The notes beneath the pieces are model-generated. The model did not search any database and was not told the DNA's origin. It was given only the letters and a program-made list of their open reading frames with translations. A DNA stretch of 64,000 nucleotides from Cycas panzhihuaensis (taxonomy: Eukaryota; Cycadophyta), in contig CM041465.1 of assembly GCA_023213395.1 (NCBI GenBank), positions 171,251,741-171,315,740 of the forward strand, written 5' to 3'. This document shows positions 23,917 through 36,434 of this stretch, piece by piece. Made by a program: the position numbers and the translations under genes. The first letter of the stretch is position 1, and every line of letters starts with the position of its first letter.

Positions 23917-25484
23917 ACCAATTCTCTCTTGAGGCCCCTAGAACTAATTTGTTGCCCATCCCCTTATAAGTACCCAACGTTGAATGCAATTCATCCTAAG
24001 ACCTTAGAGATCATGTTGAGTTTTTTACCATGGCATGTATTGATTATTGGTTCTATGACTATATCCTAATAAGTCTCCTTCTTAGGTCCCTTAAGGGGAT
24101 ACCCTTAATTAGTTTTATTATTTGTCCTTCCACTCCATTCATTGCTTTTAGTAATTGGTAGATACCTTCCCAAATTATTTTGATGTGTCATACCCTTTTA
24201 ATAATGGCTCTAAAGCCTTACTCTCTCTTAAACAAGGCCATGATAAGCTCAACAGAAACTTCGTGTACTATTTTTCTAATTTACTCCACTTAATTAAGGC
24301 TACTCTACCTGAAGACTTGAAATGAAATATCTTTGTTAATGATCATTATCCTAAGTTCATGCAGAAGATTTTAAGATGGGAACAACTACATGTGACTCTT
24401 CAATTGCTAAGTGTCTTTATTTAGAATCCATTAAGATCCAAGTAGGCTTACAGAAGGTCAATAAAGCCTTCCCACAATGAGAGGCCAGTGATTGCTATAA
24501 CACCAAAGGTCCCAACCATTAGCTTTAAGGCCTATTATCAATAATGCTAACATGACCATAGACTTCTTAACCTCTATAGTTTGTTCTTTTAAGCAAGTAT
24601 TAAGAGATTTAAAGTTGTAACCATCCTAAAGCCAAGCCAAGCTACTTGCTCCCTTACACGGGTACATGCCAGTTCTCTAAGCGACCCAAGCTATTTCCTA
24701 AATTAGGGGTAATGCTACTACCCTTCCTTAGGATAAAAGGAATTTATAATTGGCCTTGATTAAAACTAAGTTGACAATCTTATTCTAAAAGGACATAGAA
24801 ATGTTGATTGGGTTGGTTGCCAAGACTTATGTCATTTCATATTAGGGTACTGCTTTGACATGAACTCAATTGTAATCTCTTAGAGCTACAAGAAACAACC
24901 AAATATTGCTCTCTCCTTGAGGTGACACAAACTAGTCACACTCATAAACATAAGGCAAGATTGGTTAAGATTTAATATATCCAAATGCTAATTAATTAAT
25001 AATTGATAAATGATGAATGATGTTTGATATTACATAGACCCAATATATTTATAGTCCATCTATGGAAGGTTATGTTCATTTACAAATAGATATGACCCTT
25101 CACTTAATTTAATTATGATTATTTATGCCTAAATATACCATTTAGGCTCACTACAAGCTCTCCACTCTTGAAAGGCTTCATCCTCGAAGCCTACTTAAAT
25201 AGAATAGTCTTCGTACGAGCAATATAATGTCGTATAGATTTATGAGATTCACATGTCAATTTAAATCGCAATAGAAGTAAACATGTGATTCAAAAGATAC
25301 TTTATCCCAGATTCTCATTAATCTTTTATTAAACCATGGTATTATAGACCATTGTCTTCTAGTTTAATAAGACTTCTGGCCTTGTGATAATGGCATGGTA
25401 TATTTATTTATTAAGTAGATTATTGTTAAGAAATCCCAACGAATCTTCCACTCAATATTATGATTAGGTATCTTGATTTTTTGA
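23917..25484. repeat. Tandem duplication unit B (about 1,567 bp)
   Basis: Second copy of 22350-23916. At its right end it continues smoothly into the full gag-only element, so the duplication postdates that insertion. It carries the second gypsy gag fragment (23917-24755) and copia RNase H fragment (24755-24917). Confidence 0.88.
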
Positions 25485-28343
25485 GATTTTTATTGATTTT
25501 CTATTGTACTTTGAATTTCGATTATGGAGATATCCAATTTGATTTCTTCAACTTTTATGGGAATAAAAGGAATATTGATGATGGTTCTCAAACAAATGAT
25601 AGTATTTGGGCAATATTAAAGTGACCATATTACAAGATCTTTTTTCTATATATTTATATTACTATTTGGTGTTGATTTTTTAGATTTGTCATCATTAGTT
25701 ATTAATCCTGATTTATTGATATTGGGAGGAGTAACATATTTGTTGTCATCAATGTGAGGAGCTAATTTTTCACTAGATGGTTTATTTTTTAATGGAATAA
25801 TTTGGTGATATATTTTATCATTAGATTCCTATTTATTGATATCTTTAGTGGAAATGATATGACGAGTAGGGACATCTCATTTTTAAATTCTCCAGTTCTC
25901 ATCTTTATATACATGCGAAAATGATTTTTTTAGAACCTTCCAATTATTGTTCATATCATGTTCTTGTTTGTTTATCACCTTCATTAATATGTTTGGATGT
26001 GCATCCGTTTGGAAGTTTATTAATTCTTGATTCTTTCTCAGTTATGCTTTTTCCTTTTGAATTATTACTAGTAATATTATATCATTAAGGCTTATTAGTT
26101 TCATAGATGAATCTAGTTCTGATTGATGTTCGAATGTCATTTGATGAGGGGTTTTTTTACTTCATTTATTTTTTACTTCACTAGATTTTCTTTAGGGATC
26201 AATTCAGTAGTAAATTCTATTTATAGTTTAGGAACAATAGTGTCATTCTCTTTAAATTGGTTTTTAAATGCTATTGAGAATAGTTCCCAAGTTATAGTTT
26301 TATGGTTTTCATTTTTCTGTTCTTGTGACTAATTTTGCCACTAGTTGAATGCCATTTTATACATGTGTAGTGCGATATATAATATTTTTTTCTTCATCGT
26401 TTGTGATGTTTTGATGTAAGAAAAAGTCTTCTAGCTCTTGCAACCATTTAAGGGTATATTCCTTTAGTCCATAGAACTGAGAGATGCTAAAATTTTTCTT
26501 AATCTTCTAATCTATCTAGTAAAGTAATCGTAATTTGATGTATTCGACTTTTGACATGTCTTGTCTATGTGCTTGATTTAAATAGTCTAATTCTTTCAAA
26601 TATTTTGATAGAGAATATTCCATGGTAACATTTTAAAAGAAATATCGTCATTATTTTTATGTTATATTATGTAGATATTAGATGATATGAGGTAACGTAA
26701 GTTATGATTTAGGTATAAATAATAATTGATATGAAAGTAGGTTAAGCCTCTTAATCAGTACAATATATTATGATTGGATCATCCTACACGTAATTCTAAC
26801 TCTAAACTTAATAAATGAACAATATATTTATGTCGTTGGTCCTTTGATTATGATTATATATGTATCACTATACTACCTTATGCAAATATAAGTAAGGTAA
26901 CTATGGCCCTTATTAAAAGCACTTAGAATATTTAATAATAAAAAGGATTAATTGATTATATAAGTGATGTGATTTAATAAATGATTATAAGTACTTATAA
27001 ATAATTTATGTTAAATAATAATATAAACAATTCTAAGGTAAATATGAAGAACAATGTGCAGTATATTTATCTATTGAAATATATTATGAATATGCGATGT
27101 ATAAGTGTTAATAATGATATGGAAAGTGATTATATCATATATTTTATTATTTATGAATGATGGCACAAATGCTAAGAGATAAATATAAATAATTATAAAT
27201 GAATATAAATAACAATGCATAATATATTTAGACTGTTGAGAGATATTATCAATATATTATATATATGAGAAAAAAAATATTTTTTAATAAGTCACGTATA
27301 AAAAGTACGAAGAAAGGGGCATCGAATAGAATAAAGAAAAGTGAATTTCAGAAATGATGTACTAGATTATTAAGGCGACTATGTATAATACAATATGTCG
27401 ATTGAATATAAGTAGTGATACTGGTATTATTAATGCTATCATAATATTATTCCATATATTATTTATACACACTATAAATAGGCTAGATGGACATAACAAG
27501 ACTGAATGCTAATGATTTATTTACCGAACAATGGATAGAGTGAAGAATTGAACAACCCAAGAGGATAGCCTAACAGATGGCTGCTGAAATAATAGCAAAT
27601 AACATACTATGATGTTGAGTGATAAATTTTGGCTATGTATCACAAGTAGATATCTAACTAACTTGTGGACGATAAGAATTTTATATAGGATATTATTTAT
27701 AATGGTCACTGATATATTAATATAAATGTGTAAATAAGCATTAAAGTGATTAATATTGTATAATATTTTATACAATATTATACGAATGGAGTAATATATT
27801 GATAATTATGAGTGCCCTCCTATACTTTTATATGGTTACATGCTATGAATGTATATGGCATAAAATGTTATTAGTTTATGCCTCTAGCAACAATGACACT
27901 ATAAGCTCTTACATAAGACTTGATCACAAATTTTTTATTTTATTTATAGTACCAAGCTCTTGTATTAGTCAAATTCAATTGTAGTTGTTTGGCACTAAGG
28001 TGTGATGTTAAATAAGATGTTATCACAGTGTTGAAGTGCTAAGATATATATATATATATATATATATAATAGTTTATAGCACTATCAGAATTTGGGCTCT
28101 GATACCACTTGAGGTAACCCAACCTATTCACGCTTATAAATAGGAGGCTAGGTTAGTCAAGATTGAATATAACCAAAGGATAATTGATTAATAATTAATA
28201 AATGATTAATGATGCTTGATATTACATTGACCCTATATATTTATAATCTATCTATAGAAGGTCGTGTCCATTTACAAATAGACATGACCCTTCACTTAAT
28301 TTAATTATAATTGTTTATTCTTAAATACACCATTTAGGCTCCA
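24918..28343 (-). mobile_element. Gag-only LTR retrotransposon (TR-GAG-like), copy 2
   Basis: LTRs 24918-25150 and 28110-28343, primer site GGGCTCTGATACCA at 28094-28107, gag from an ATG at 26623 downward, leader 26624-28093 with a (TA)n run near 28047-28068. Total 3.4 kb with no pol motif. Same design as copy 1, so the lack of pol is a property of the element rather than damage to one copy, unless pol was lost before the duplication. Confidence 0.83.
25870..26623 (-). pseudogene. gag: Gag (Retrotrans_gag type), copy 2
   Basis: Starts MEYSLSKYLKEL at 26623 and shows the same W-L-x-E-L-E and F-x-x-F landmarks as copy 1, with different stops. Comparing the two copies shows that many stops are copy-specific glutamine or tryptophan codon changes. 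Confidence 0.68.
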
Positions 28344-28692
28344 TGGAAGTTGAATACAAAGTAATTATTCATGTCAACACTACAATAATTTGGCTATGCA
28401 AGATTCTTGTAGAGCTTGGACTTCATTAGACTCAAGCCACCACTCTCTTTTGTAACAATCAAAGTGTTTTGAAGATGACTAAGAATCTTGTCTTCCATAT
28501 GACAACTGAATACATAGAAGTAAATCATTACTTCATCTATAAGCATATGCAAAATAGAGAAGTTGACTTAGTATGCTAACTGGCTAAGGACCAAGTGATA
28601 GATATCTTCACCAAAACACTTGGGAGACCAAAGTTCAAAAGGTTTTGGCATGACCTCGATGTCAAAACAAATAGAGTTATCATTGAGGGAGG
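28344..28692 (+). pseudogene. Copia RNase H C-terminus, copy 2
   Basis: Same as 3457-3805: 'MEVEYK', 'TIIWLCKILVELGLH', 'VNHYFIYKHMQ', 'DQVIDIFTKTLGRPKF'. The 'TKTLG' codon is open here but stopped in copy 1. Polypurine GAGGGAGG precedes the LTR. Confidence 0.84.
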
Positions 28693-29095
28693 TGTTAAAA
28701 CATTAACAACACCTCATTTATAATTATATTTTTATGCATCTTATATCATTGATATATCGTGATATAATTCAAATGTAATATAATATTATCTCAGATCTAT
28801 CCCCTTACAAAAAAATAGGCTAATAATATTTTTCCATTATATCAACCACTAAGATTTATTTGTAAGGCATATCTTCATCTCTAAATTATACCTGAACACC
28901 CTCATTTATACATTAAATTGTTATATATACAGAAGCTCCATCAGAATATAGATTGACGGTGTAATTAGTTTACCCATCGTAGTTCTTTGTTATCAATTTG
29001 CTTTGTTCTGTTGTCTATTGTATATTATTCGTATTGTTCCTTCTTTTATATTTGTACACACATATGTTATCTTGATCTTGTTTATGAATTTTACA
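28693..29095 (+). repeat. Copia 3' LTR, copy 2
   Basis: About 403 bp, TGTTAAAAC to TTTTACA; matches 3806-4218. Confidence 0.72.
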
Positions 29096-29097
29096 TA

Positions 29098-29850
29098 GAG
29101 GTCCTCAATAGAACTTTAGAGATATATCTGTTGTTTTTCCTCAGAACACCAAAATTAATAAAGTTGTTGATTACCTCTAGTAGAATATTGGTATAATTTC
29201 TCACACCACTCTACAATTAACATGCCCTCCTTCATGACCCTATATAGTTATTCCCTACCTTCCCATTAAACATTGACCACTAACTTGCATACAACCTCAA
29301 TATAATAGAAATTGTAAAATATGGGTAAAATCCTAAACACCCTCAAACAAAACTTAGCAATGGCTCAGAGTCATATGAAGCAACATGATGACTATCACTG
29401 CTCTGATTGAATCTTTTCTATTGGTGATATGGTCTTTATTCACCTCCAACTATATAAATAACAATCAGTCTACTACAATAGAAACCATAAACTTAATCCT
29501 TGATACTATGGTTCTTATAAGGTTAGCCTACACATTGATAAAGTTGATTATGCCCTTGAACTCCCTTTTAATACTAAGATCTATAATGTCTTTCACATGT
29601 CATGCCTAAAAACACTCCTTGGAAAGTATATTATATCATAGACCACTCTCCTAAACCTTGTTAAAGAGTAACTCCTAACTATTCCCCTAGACTATATTTT
29701 GGAAACTAAACACCTCCATCTCTAAAATAGGATTGTTTCAAACATTCAGTGTAATTGACTGGCAACATACCTAAAGAAGTGACATGGAATTTGGATGAAT
29801 TCATCAAGAAGCATCCACATTTATTACGTTATGGGGACTCAATGTCTCAG
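29098..29850 (+). pseudogene. Gypsy integrase C-terminus, copy 2
   Basis: Matches 4221-4972. 'VLNRTLEIYLL', 'GDMVFIHLQLYK' and 'ALELPFNTKIYNVFHMSCL' are readable, broken by stops. Leads into a polypurine tract at 29849-29861. Confidence 0.8.
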
Positions 29851-29861
29851 GGTAGGGGGCA

Positions 29862-30200
29862 TGTTATATAACGACTAGTTATTAGCAAAACTCTTATTAA
29901 TGTACTCCTTGTTAGTAAGAAGCAGATGTTAATTTTGACCATTAAAATGTGTGTGTGGGTTGCTGAAGGCCATTAATAGAAATAAAGTCTGAATACCTTT
30001 CCAATGTGATTCATTGACTAAACAACCATTTTACCTATTTAAGGCCCTATGGATGTAAAAGAAGGTTAGTTTAGAATATGAAATTACTACCGCCTATTTG
30101 GTACATTTTTTTGGTATTTGTTTTAGTGTTCATTTGTGCTCTTTCTATGTTTTATTCTTCTATTTTATGTTTAGGTGCAAAGAAATACTAGGAGGAACCA
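29862..30200 (+). repeat. Gypsy LTR, copy 2
   Basis: 339 bp, TGTTATATAACG to GGAACCA, with TATTTAAGG near 30037 as a likely TATA-type promoter. Preceded by a polypurine tract and followed by TGGTATTAGAGC at 30208. Confidence 0.76.
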
Positions 30201-30760
30201 TATTAAGTGGTATTAGAGCTTCGTTATATGATGAAAGGGAGCTATGCAATAGGCAAAAATCAATATATTTTTTTTTAGCCAAATTAAGTATTATGTTTAT
30301 ATAAGTAGAGATTAAGGAAAGACCTTCTCTTAGTACTCTCTCCACACAAAGATTGAGGAATGGAACCAATGAAATTCAAAAGTCATGAAGAAAACGGATT
30401 TTTTTTTTTTTTCCTTGGTAATGCTCAAAGCATATCCTTTGAATTTAATTTAGTTTATTTTAATTATAGTACTTATGTCATCAGCTCAATGGTAGATAAG
30501 GTCACTTGGTGGCTATCCTTTCCCCTTCTACTCCTCATTCTCAGATAGATAACTCTGTATGGAGACCACCCAAAGTAGTTAAGTACATACCTTATACCAG
30601 GGATTTATAAAGATCATAGTAATCTATCATTTTGGCTAAGTGCATTGTGATTTTCCTGCCCCTTATGTAAACCATTCCACATACCTTCGAGTATATAGAA
30701 GGACCCCTACAGGTCGTAAATCCTTCCTAGTATAGGCAACCTATCAGCTACTAAAGTCAT

Positions 30761-30966
30761 ATAGTGTAGTGGTTAGTAATTAGCACCACGAAGCTACCTG
30801 CCCTAAACTTTTACATAAGAAGTCTATTAGTAAACTTACAAGACCAAGTATACTTTGTCTAATGGTTAGTGGAATATCTTATTTCTGGTCACATCTTGAT
30901 TCAAATGCTCTACTTCCTACTTATAATTTAAAAATATAGGATAACAGACATTTAAAAAAAAAAAAC
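30761..30966 (+). mobile_element. tRNA-derived SINE-like insertion
   Basis: About 206 bp. It has a tRNA-like A box TAGTGTAGTGG at 30762-30772, a second A-box-like TTGTCTAATGG at 30855-30865, and a B-box-like GATTCAAATGC at 30898-30908 (three differences from GGTTCGAATCC), 43 bp after the second A box. It ends in a poly(A) run at 30953-30965. AAAGTCAT occurs just before (30753-30760) and just after (30967-30974), a plausible 8-bp target duplication. Absent from copy 1 of the segmental duplication. Two possible heads make the exact family uncertain. Confidence 0.6.
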
Positions 30967-30974
30967 AAAGTCAT

Positions 30975-31511
30975 CTCATAGTCCATAGGGAATTCTAAAA
31001 TTTAAAATACTTTTTGGATTTAGAAACAATCAATGGAATTATACTTAAGGTAAAAAAATGTCCATGGCCTAAAAATACCCTTAGTGACCTATACATCTTA
31101 TTTTAATTAGCACGTAATGTTGGCCATTTTTCATTAGGGTAGTTTTAACTTAAAATTTTTTGATACAATGGTATATAGGCATCTTGTGAGCTCTACTGGC
31201 AAAAAAATTCACTTAAAATCCATCTATCATATTTTGATAAGCTTCTCATGCTCGTTTTAGTGCACTAAGTAAATCCATTATACTTTCAAGGTCAACAAGC
31301 TATAGACACCCTATCCCCCCCACCTCCCCCTTACTCCCTTCTTATTCCCTCACTCAACTCCCAACTTCTTTAAATCTCTTTCTTCTTAGCTATCCCTATT
31401 TTGTTGCTATGTTCTTTCTTCTTTATGTTGCTTTGTACAATCCTCTTCTCTGCTCTCATCCTACTTCAAATAATCCCATTCTCTCTTAATAACTAGTGTT
31501 TACAATTATCA
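30975..31511 (+). other. Rest of gypsy leader
   Basis: No coding recognised. A pyrimidine-rich stretch at about 31310-31460 lies before the gag ATG. Confidence 0.45.
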
Positions 31512-34500
31512 ATGGCACCTAACCAAGCTAACAAATTCTAGATGCTTGAAAATAATCTCAGATATATTAAGGATGAGTTCAAGACCATATAGGAAGAGAT
31601 CACCGTCAATAATGACCAAAATAAAAAAGAATTTGTAGCCATCGAAAGTAATTTTGCAAGTATCAATCTTGACCTTGTAAACTTTTTAAATCTACTTTAG
31701 TAAATAGTCAACTAAGGTAATGCCTTAAATCAAGTAGAGTTATCTAAGCAGTAGTAGGTACCATTGCCTCCTCCATTCTAAAGTCATCAATGATAACAAC
31801 CCTTCCATTACAAGATTAATATTCCTATCTTTGATCAAGATCTAAATAAGAGCAATGTAAGGAGTTGGATTAGTAAATTATAGTCATATTTTCGACTCCA
31901 TCCCATGTTTATCGATGACTAACTCACCTTTACACCTATCCATCTAGATGGATAGGCTCATCATTGGCTTTAGTGGTGGAAGAAGGAGTACCATATGAAG
32001 CAATCCTAAGATCAATTTTGTAAAAGCTTCTTTAAGTAATATCAAGACACATGGAACCATACATTCTTTAGCCAACTCACTCGATAAGACAATCCTCAGT
32101 AATAGAAGCTTTCATAAATAAGTTCTAAGCTCTCTAAAATAGGATTAATATGTAGCTAGATCAACCAACCTTAGTCAAAATCTATGTAGTTAGACTCAAA
32201 GAATACATCTAAAAATATCCTTATTAAATACTTTGAGATGGGCCACAACCATAGCCAAAGCAGTCAAAGCTAAATTCATAGCAGAATGCATATTCATCTC
32301 TTAATAGGATATACTATCATACCATCACTCTCGGTCAATAGATATACAATGACAATGACTTCACTTAGAGGATCATCAGGAGGATTGTCCTACAACAGAA
32401 TGCTCCATAGTAGAACGACCAATAGTAGAACAAACCACAGGATTTGAATAAGTAAGACTTGTTGAAGCCAAGAGAAGCCAAAAAGCTAGTCTTTGCATCA
32501 AATATACAGAAAAATAGACTATTAGATATGGTAGGGTCTGTAAAGCAAAACATATGGTCTTCACCATTGATCCTACAACATTAGTTCATGAAAATCTTGA
32601 TACAGGCAAGGAGCTTGAGGAAGGCCTAGCCATAGAACCCCTTTTTGACCCTAAGTTAGAACCTTAAGTTTCCTTTTCTGCTATTTCCTTTATCATCTCC
32701 TCTACCTCTTGCCCTGAGCCTCTTTGAGTTAGAAGCACCTGAAGAAGATTCATGTCATCATCTTGATCGATAGTGATGTATCACTTAACTCCATCATCAT
32801 GTCCCTAGCCAAACAACTTAACTTATACATAATGCCAAAAACTAGTTTTACTTACTCCTTACTAGGATACCATAAACTCCACTATACAAGTCTAATTAAA
32901 AACCTCCACATCTATATTGGCAGATATTAATTAGATTCTAATTGTTATGCCCTTTCCATAGGAGGATCAAATGTCATCCTAGGAGTCAAATAGCTCCAAA
33001 CCCTTAGCACTTACAATACTAATAATCCCCCTATTAATCCATTTATTATATTCAAAGACCAATTTGGAGAAATACATAAACTACATGGGTATCACCTACA
33101 AGTGTTCGACTTCACCATATCTTATAAAAAGGCCAAAGAAAATGTCATAGTCGATGCTCTCTCTTGCTTACCTTTAGAATCATCTTAGCCCATATTATAA
33201 GCCATCTTTGCCCTCCAACCTATATGGCTATAAGAATTAACAATAAATAACTAATCTCAAGTAGATTTTGCTAAACGTTCCTTAAAAGTTTAATATCAGA
33301 AGGATTTGACCTTGCACAACACCCATATTCTCTACAAAAATCAAATCTTTATCCATCCATCATCTTCCTTCATTCTTCGTATCTTGACTAAGTACCACAC
33401 CATCCCTTTAGGAGGCCACTCATGTTTTAATAAAACCTATCGATGTATCCAATATGACTTCTATTGGCCTCAAATGAAATCATCCACACCAACCTTCATA
33501 GTAAAATGTGATGTCTACCAACACAGTAAAGAAAATACAAGGGCTTAGCCTAGGCTCCTTTAACCCCTTCAAATTTTGTAAGGTAAATGGCAAGATATTA
33601 CCATGGATTTCATCACAAACCTTCCATCCTTTATTAGAAATGACTCCAGATAGGTAGTCATTGATTGACTAACAAAATATGTATACTTTCTGCTAATCCA
33701 CACATCCTACTAAGCTCCCTGCTTGGCCTACTAACATATCCAATTCATTTTTTGCCTCCACAGTTTTCCATATATTATAGTTTCATATCGGAACCCTAAA
33801 TTCACATCTTCTTTTTTGTAAGAACTCTTCTATGTAGTTGGTACCTCTTTCAACATAAGTTCCTCTTATCACCCCTAAACAAATGGTCAATCTGAGATCC
33901 TCAATAGAACTTTAGAGACATATCTCCATTGTTTTACCTCAAAACACCAAAATTTATGGACCTCCTTGTTAGCTCGAGTAGAATCCTAGTATAATTCTTG
34001 ACACCACTCTGTAATTAGCATTCTGCCCTTCATGGCTCTATATAGTTATCTCCCACCTTCCCATCACACATTGGCCACTAATTTGTATATAACCACAGTA
34101 CAATAGAAATTACAAGACATGGATAAAATTCTAAATACCCTTAGACAAAACTTAGCAATGGATCAGAATTGGATGAAGTAACTTGTTGACTGCCACTACT
34201 CTAATTAAACCTTTTTTGTTGGTGACATGATCTTTATTCACCTCCAACTATATAAGCAGCAGTCACTCTACCACAACAAAAACTGTAAACTTAATCCTCG
34301 ATACTATGGTCATTGCAAGGTTAGCCAACACATTAGTGAAGTCGCTTATGCCCTTGAACTCCCGTCTAATACTAAGATCCATAACTTCTTCTATGTGCCA
34401 TGCCTTAAAAAACTCTTTAGAAAGTCTATTGTACCACATATCACTCTCATAATCCTCACCAAAGAGCAACTCCTAGTCTTTCCCCTAGACTATATTTTGG

Positions 34501-34610
34501 AAACTAAACACCACCATCTCCAAAATAAGACCATTTTTGAACATTTGGCGCAATTGACTGGCAATAGACTCAAGGAAATGACATGGGAGCTAGATGAATT
34601 TGTCAAGTAG
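31512..34610 (+). pseudogene. Gypsy gag-pol remnant (gag, PR, RNase H end, INT)
   Basis: Polyprotein of the 29862-34815 element. ATG at 31512 (MAPNQANKF). Gag capsid: 'NVRSWISKL' and 'THLDG'-type region to 'HHWLWWWKKEY' at about 31855-31995. Protease: 'ILIDSDVSLNSI' near 32755, where the catalytic D-S-G reads D-S-D, then 'SNVILGVK' near 32970. A deletion removes RT. The RNase H end 'YHLQVFDFTISYKKAKENV' and 'DALSCLPLE' lies at about 33080-33180. Integrase zinc finger: 'GGHSCFNKTYRCIQYDFYWP' to 'KCDVYQHSK' at about 33410-33530 (second Cys replaced by Tyr). Integrase core 'WQDITMDFITNLPS' near 33590, then an internal loss, then 'GQSEILNRTLETYL' near 33885 and a tail to 'MTWELDEFVK'. Many stops. 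Confidence 0.82.
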
Positions 34611-34660
34611 CATCCATATCTATTACACTGTGGGGACTCAATATCTTAGGAGAGGGGACC

Positions 34661-34815
34661 TATTACATAACCACTAGTGGTTGGCAGAACTCTTGTGAAT
34701 GTACTCCTTATTAATGAAAAACAAGTATTAATGTTGACCATTAGAATGTATGCGCAGGTCACTTAGGACCACCAATGGAAATAAATGTTAAATGTCTCTC
34801 CAATGAGATTTAGAC
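34661..34815 (+). repeat. Truncated gypsy 3' LTR
   Basis: TATTACATAACCACTAG matches the LTR start TGTTATATAACGACTAG with transitions (G-to-A at base 2). Similarity ends near 34815. Confidence 0.7.
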
Positions 34816-36294
34816 ATAGGTTGAAAATTTTTAATTCTAATCAATTCTAACTATAGATGTTCTTATGTATATTTATTAGCCTTGAACAATTACTATTATC
34901 TATTACATATATACATACATTTACATTTTGATATTAGTCACATAGATGAAGTAAATTGGTGATAGGTGTAGTTAGTACTTTCACTAACACCTTGAAGATG
35001 ATTCATATGTAGAGTGATTTAAACTTTTTAAAACTATATACAAATATAAGAGCCATTTAAATGAAAAAGGTGATATTAATTTTTAAATGTAGTTTTGATT
35101 TTAAAAATAATTTTGGTCTTCATTGTTAGCATATGCAAGTTTGAATCTAAAAGCAATTGTTCTATTTATTGTCTTTATTATTAGAAAATACAAAATGAAG
35201 AATTAAGGTAGAAGAAAATATTTAGTGTATCTAAAAGTTGCTTTTAGAATTATTTTGACTTATGGGGCCTTACCCTATTAACATTTAGGGTTAAATATAA
35301 ACACCTACCACGACTTTGAACAAGCTTAGGCACATGAAAAAGTAAGTTTTTGTGCACACTAAGTAGATGTGTTTATTTAGGAAATCAAACCCTTATACCT
35401 TAGTCATTATGACATAGGTTTCATATTTTTTGGGCAATATTTTCAAGGATAAGACCATGAAAGGAGAGAGGTAATGATGAATTTTAGAAATAACAATATA
35501 TATCTTGATTTTGTGTATAAGTTTTTTAAGGAGACATGAACATAAGCATATGAACTTCTCTTTACTTGGGCATTTCCACCTTAGTGCACCTCTAGTTATT
35601 GTCCTATATTGTGCACTTATTATGACTCTCTTACCTATCTTATTTTTAGTATTTATGTACCATTTTCAAGGATTAAATGGAGGAATACAAGAAGTGTCGA
35701 TAGATTTCAATGTAACTTTAAAGGTGATTCTAATAGTGCTAATGCACATGTAGCTTCTTAACCACATACATATGCATGCCATGATTTACTCCTATTTAAA
35801 TCCCATAGTACTTTGATTCTTATGTCCATGACTTATGCTTGTATTTTAGCCACATATATTTTCATTATAAATTTGTATGCATATTGGTTTAAATGATATT
35901 GTGACAACATCATTGAATGACCTTTTCTTTCACATTAAATATGCACATATGAATTTGGAGGAAAGTATAACGTTAAAGTCTATGGTCTTCTCCTTTGTGT
36001 TGAATATGTATTCATTATTGTTTTGAATTTACTTTGATTATCATTGCCACCCAAGTGTAATTTCCTCATTATTTCTAGATACCATTTTATTGAGTGCAAG
36101 TTGCATTTGTTTGTCCTCTTTTTTTCTTTGTGTTTCAGTTATTCAACCTAGATTGCTTGTAGTATGGAACACGTTATTTGTACTTACCTTATCACACTAC
36201 TTATATTCCTTAATTGCCTAGAATTATTGGGCTAGATTATTGACCATGTGAATTTAAGATGCATGTATGCATATGAGCTCAAGGGAGATCAAGG
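34816..36294. other. No recognisable feature
   Basis: AT-rich, short frames only. It lies between the truncated gypsy LTR and the LRR pseudogene promoter region, so part of it may be original host intergenic DNA. Confidence 0.4.
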
Positions 36295-36434
36295 CATTAA
36301 AGTGTGTGGCATGTTGGCTTTTTTATATACATAGTTTATATTCCTAGTCCGTTCTCATCCTTATCATTAAAGTGTGTGGCATGTTGGCTTCTTTATATAC
36401 ATAATTTATATTCCTAGTCCCTTCTCATCCTTGT
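36295..36434. repeat. Two 70-bp tandem repeats upstream of the LRR pseudogene
   Basis: CATTAAAGTGTGTGGCATG begins at 36295 and again at 36365. The two units differ at only a few bases. Confidence 0.93.

Larger units (their letters stand above)
24883..30764. repeat. Segmental duplication, copy 2
   Basis: Same order and orientation as 1-5818. Extends left into the tandem units, which lie outside the window for copy 1. The right end of similarity coincides with a SINE-like insertion. Confidence 0.9.
29862..34815 (+). mobile_element. Ty3/gypsy element lacking reverse transcriptase
   Basis: 5' LTR 29862-30200, primer site 30208-30219, leader to about 31511 (interrupted by a SINE-like insertion), gag, protease, end of RNase H, integrase, polypurine tract 34649-34660, and 3' LTR remnant 34661-34815. 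About 5 kb. The RT and most of RNase H are missing between protease and 33060, an internal deletion. The 3' LTR is cut at about 34815: it matches the first 155 bp of the 339-bp LTR, then diverges. The 5' LTR also serves as the 3' LTR of the integrase end at 29098-29850, giving a tandem array. Confidence 0.75.

Noticed and set aside
22350-25484. CRISPR array or satellite DNA
   Set aside because: Only two units, each built from identifiable retroelement pieces.
30761-30910. A functional tRNA gene
   Set aside because: A and B boxes are imperfect, no cloverleaf or acceptor stem forms by eye, and a poly(A) tail follows; a SINE-like copy fits better.
33306-34610. Separate genes for the integrase-like frames
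   Set aside because: They are consecutive broken pieces of one gypsy polyprotein.
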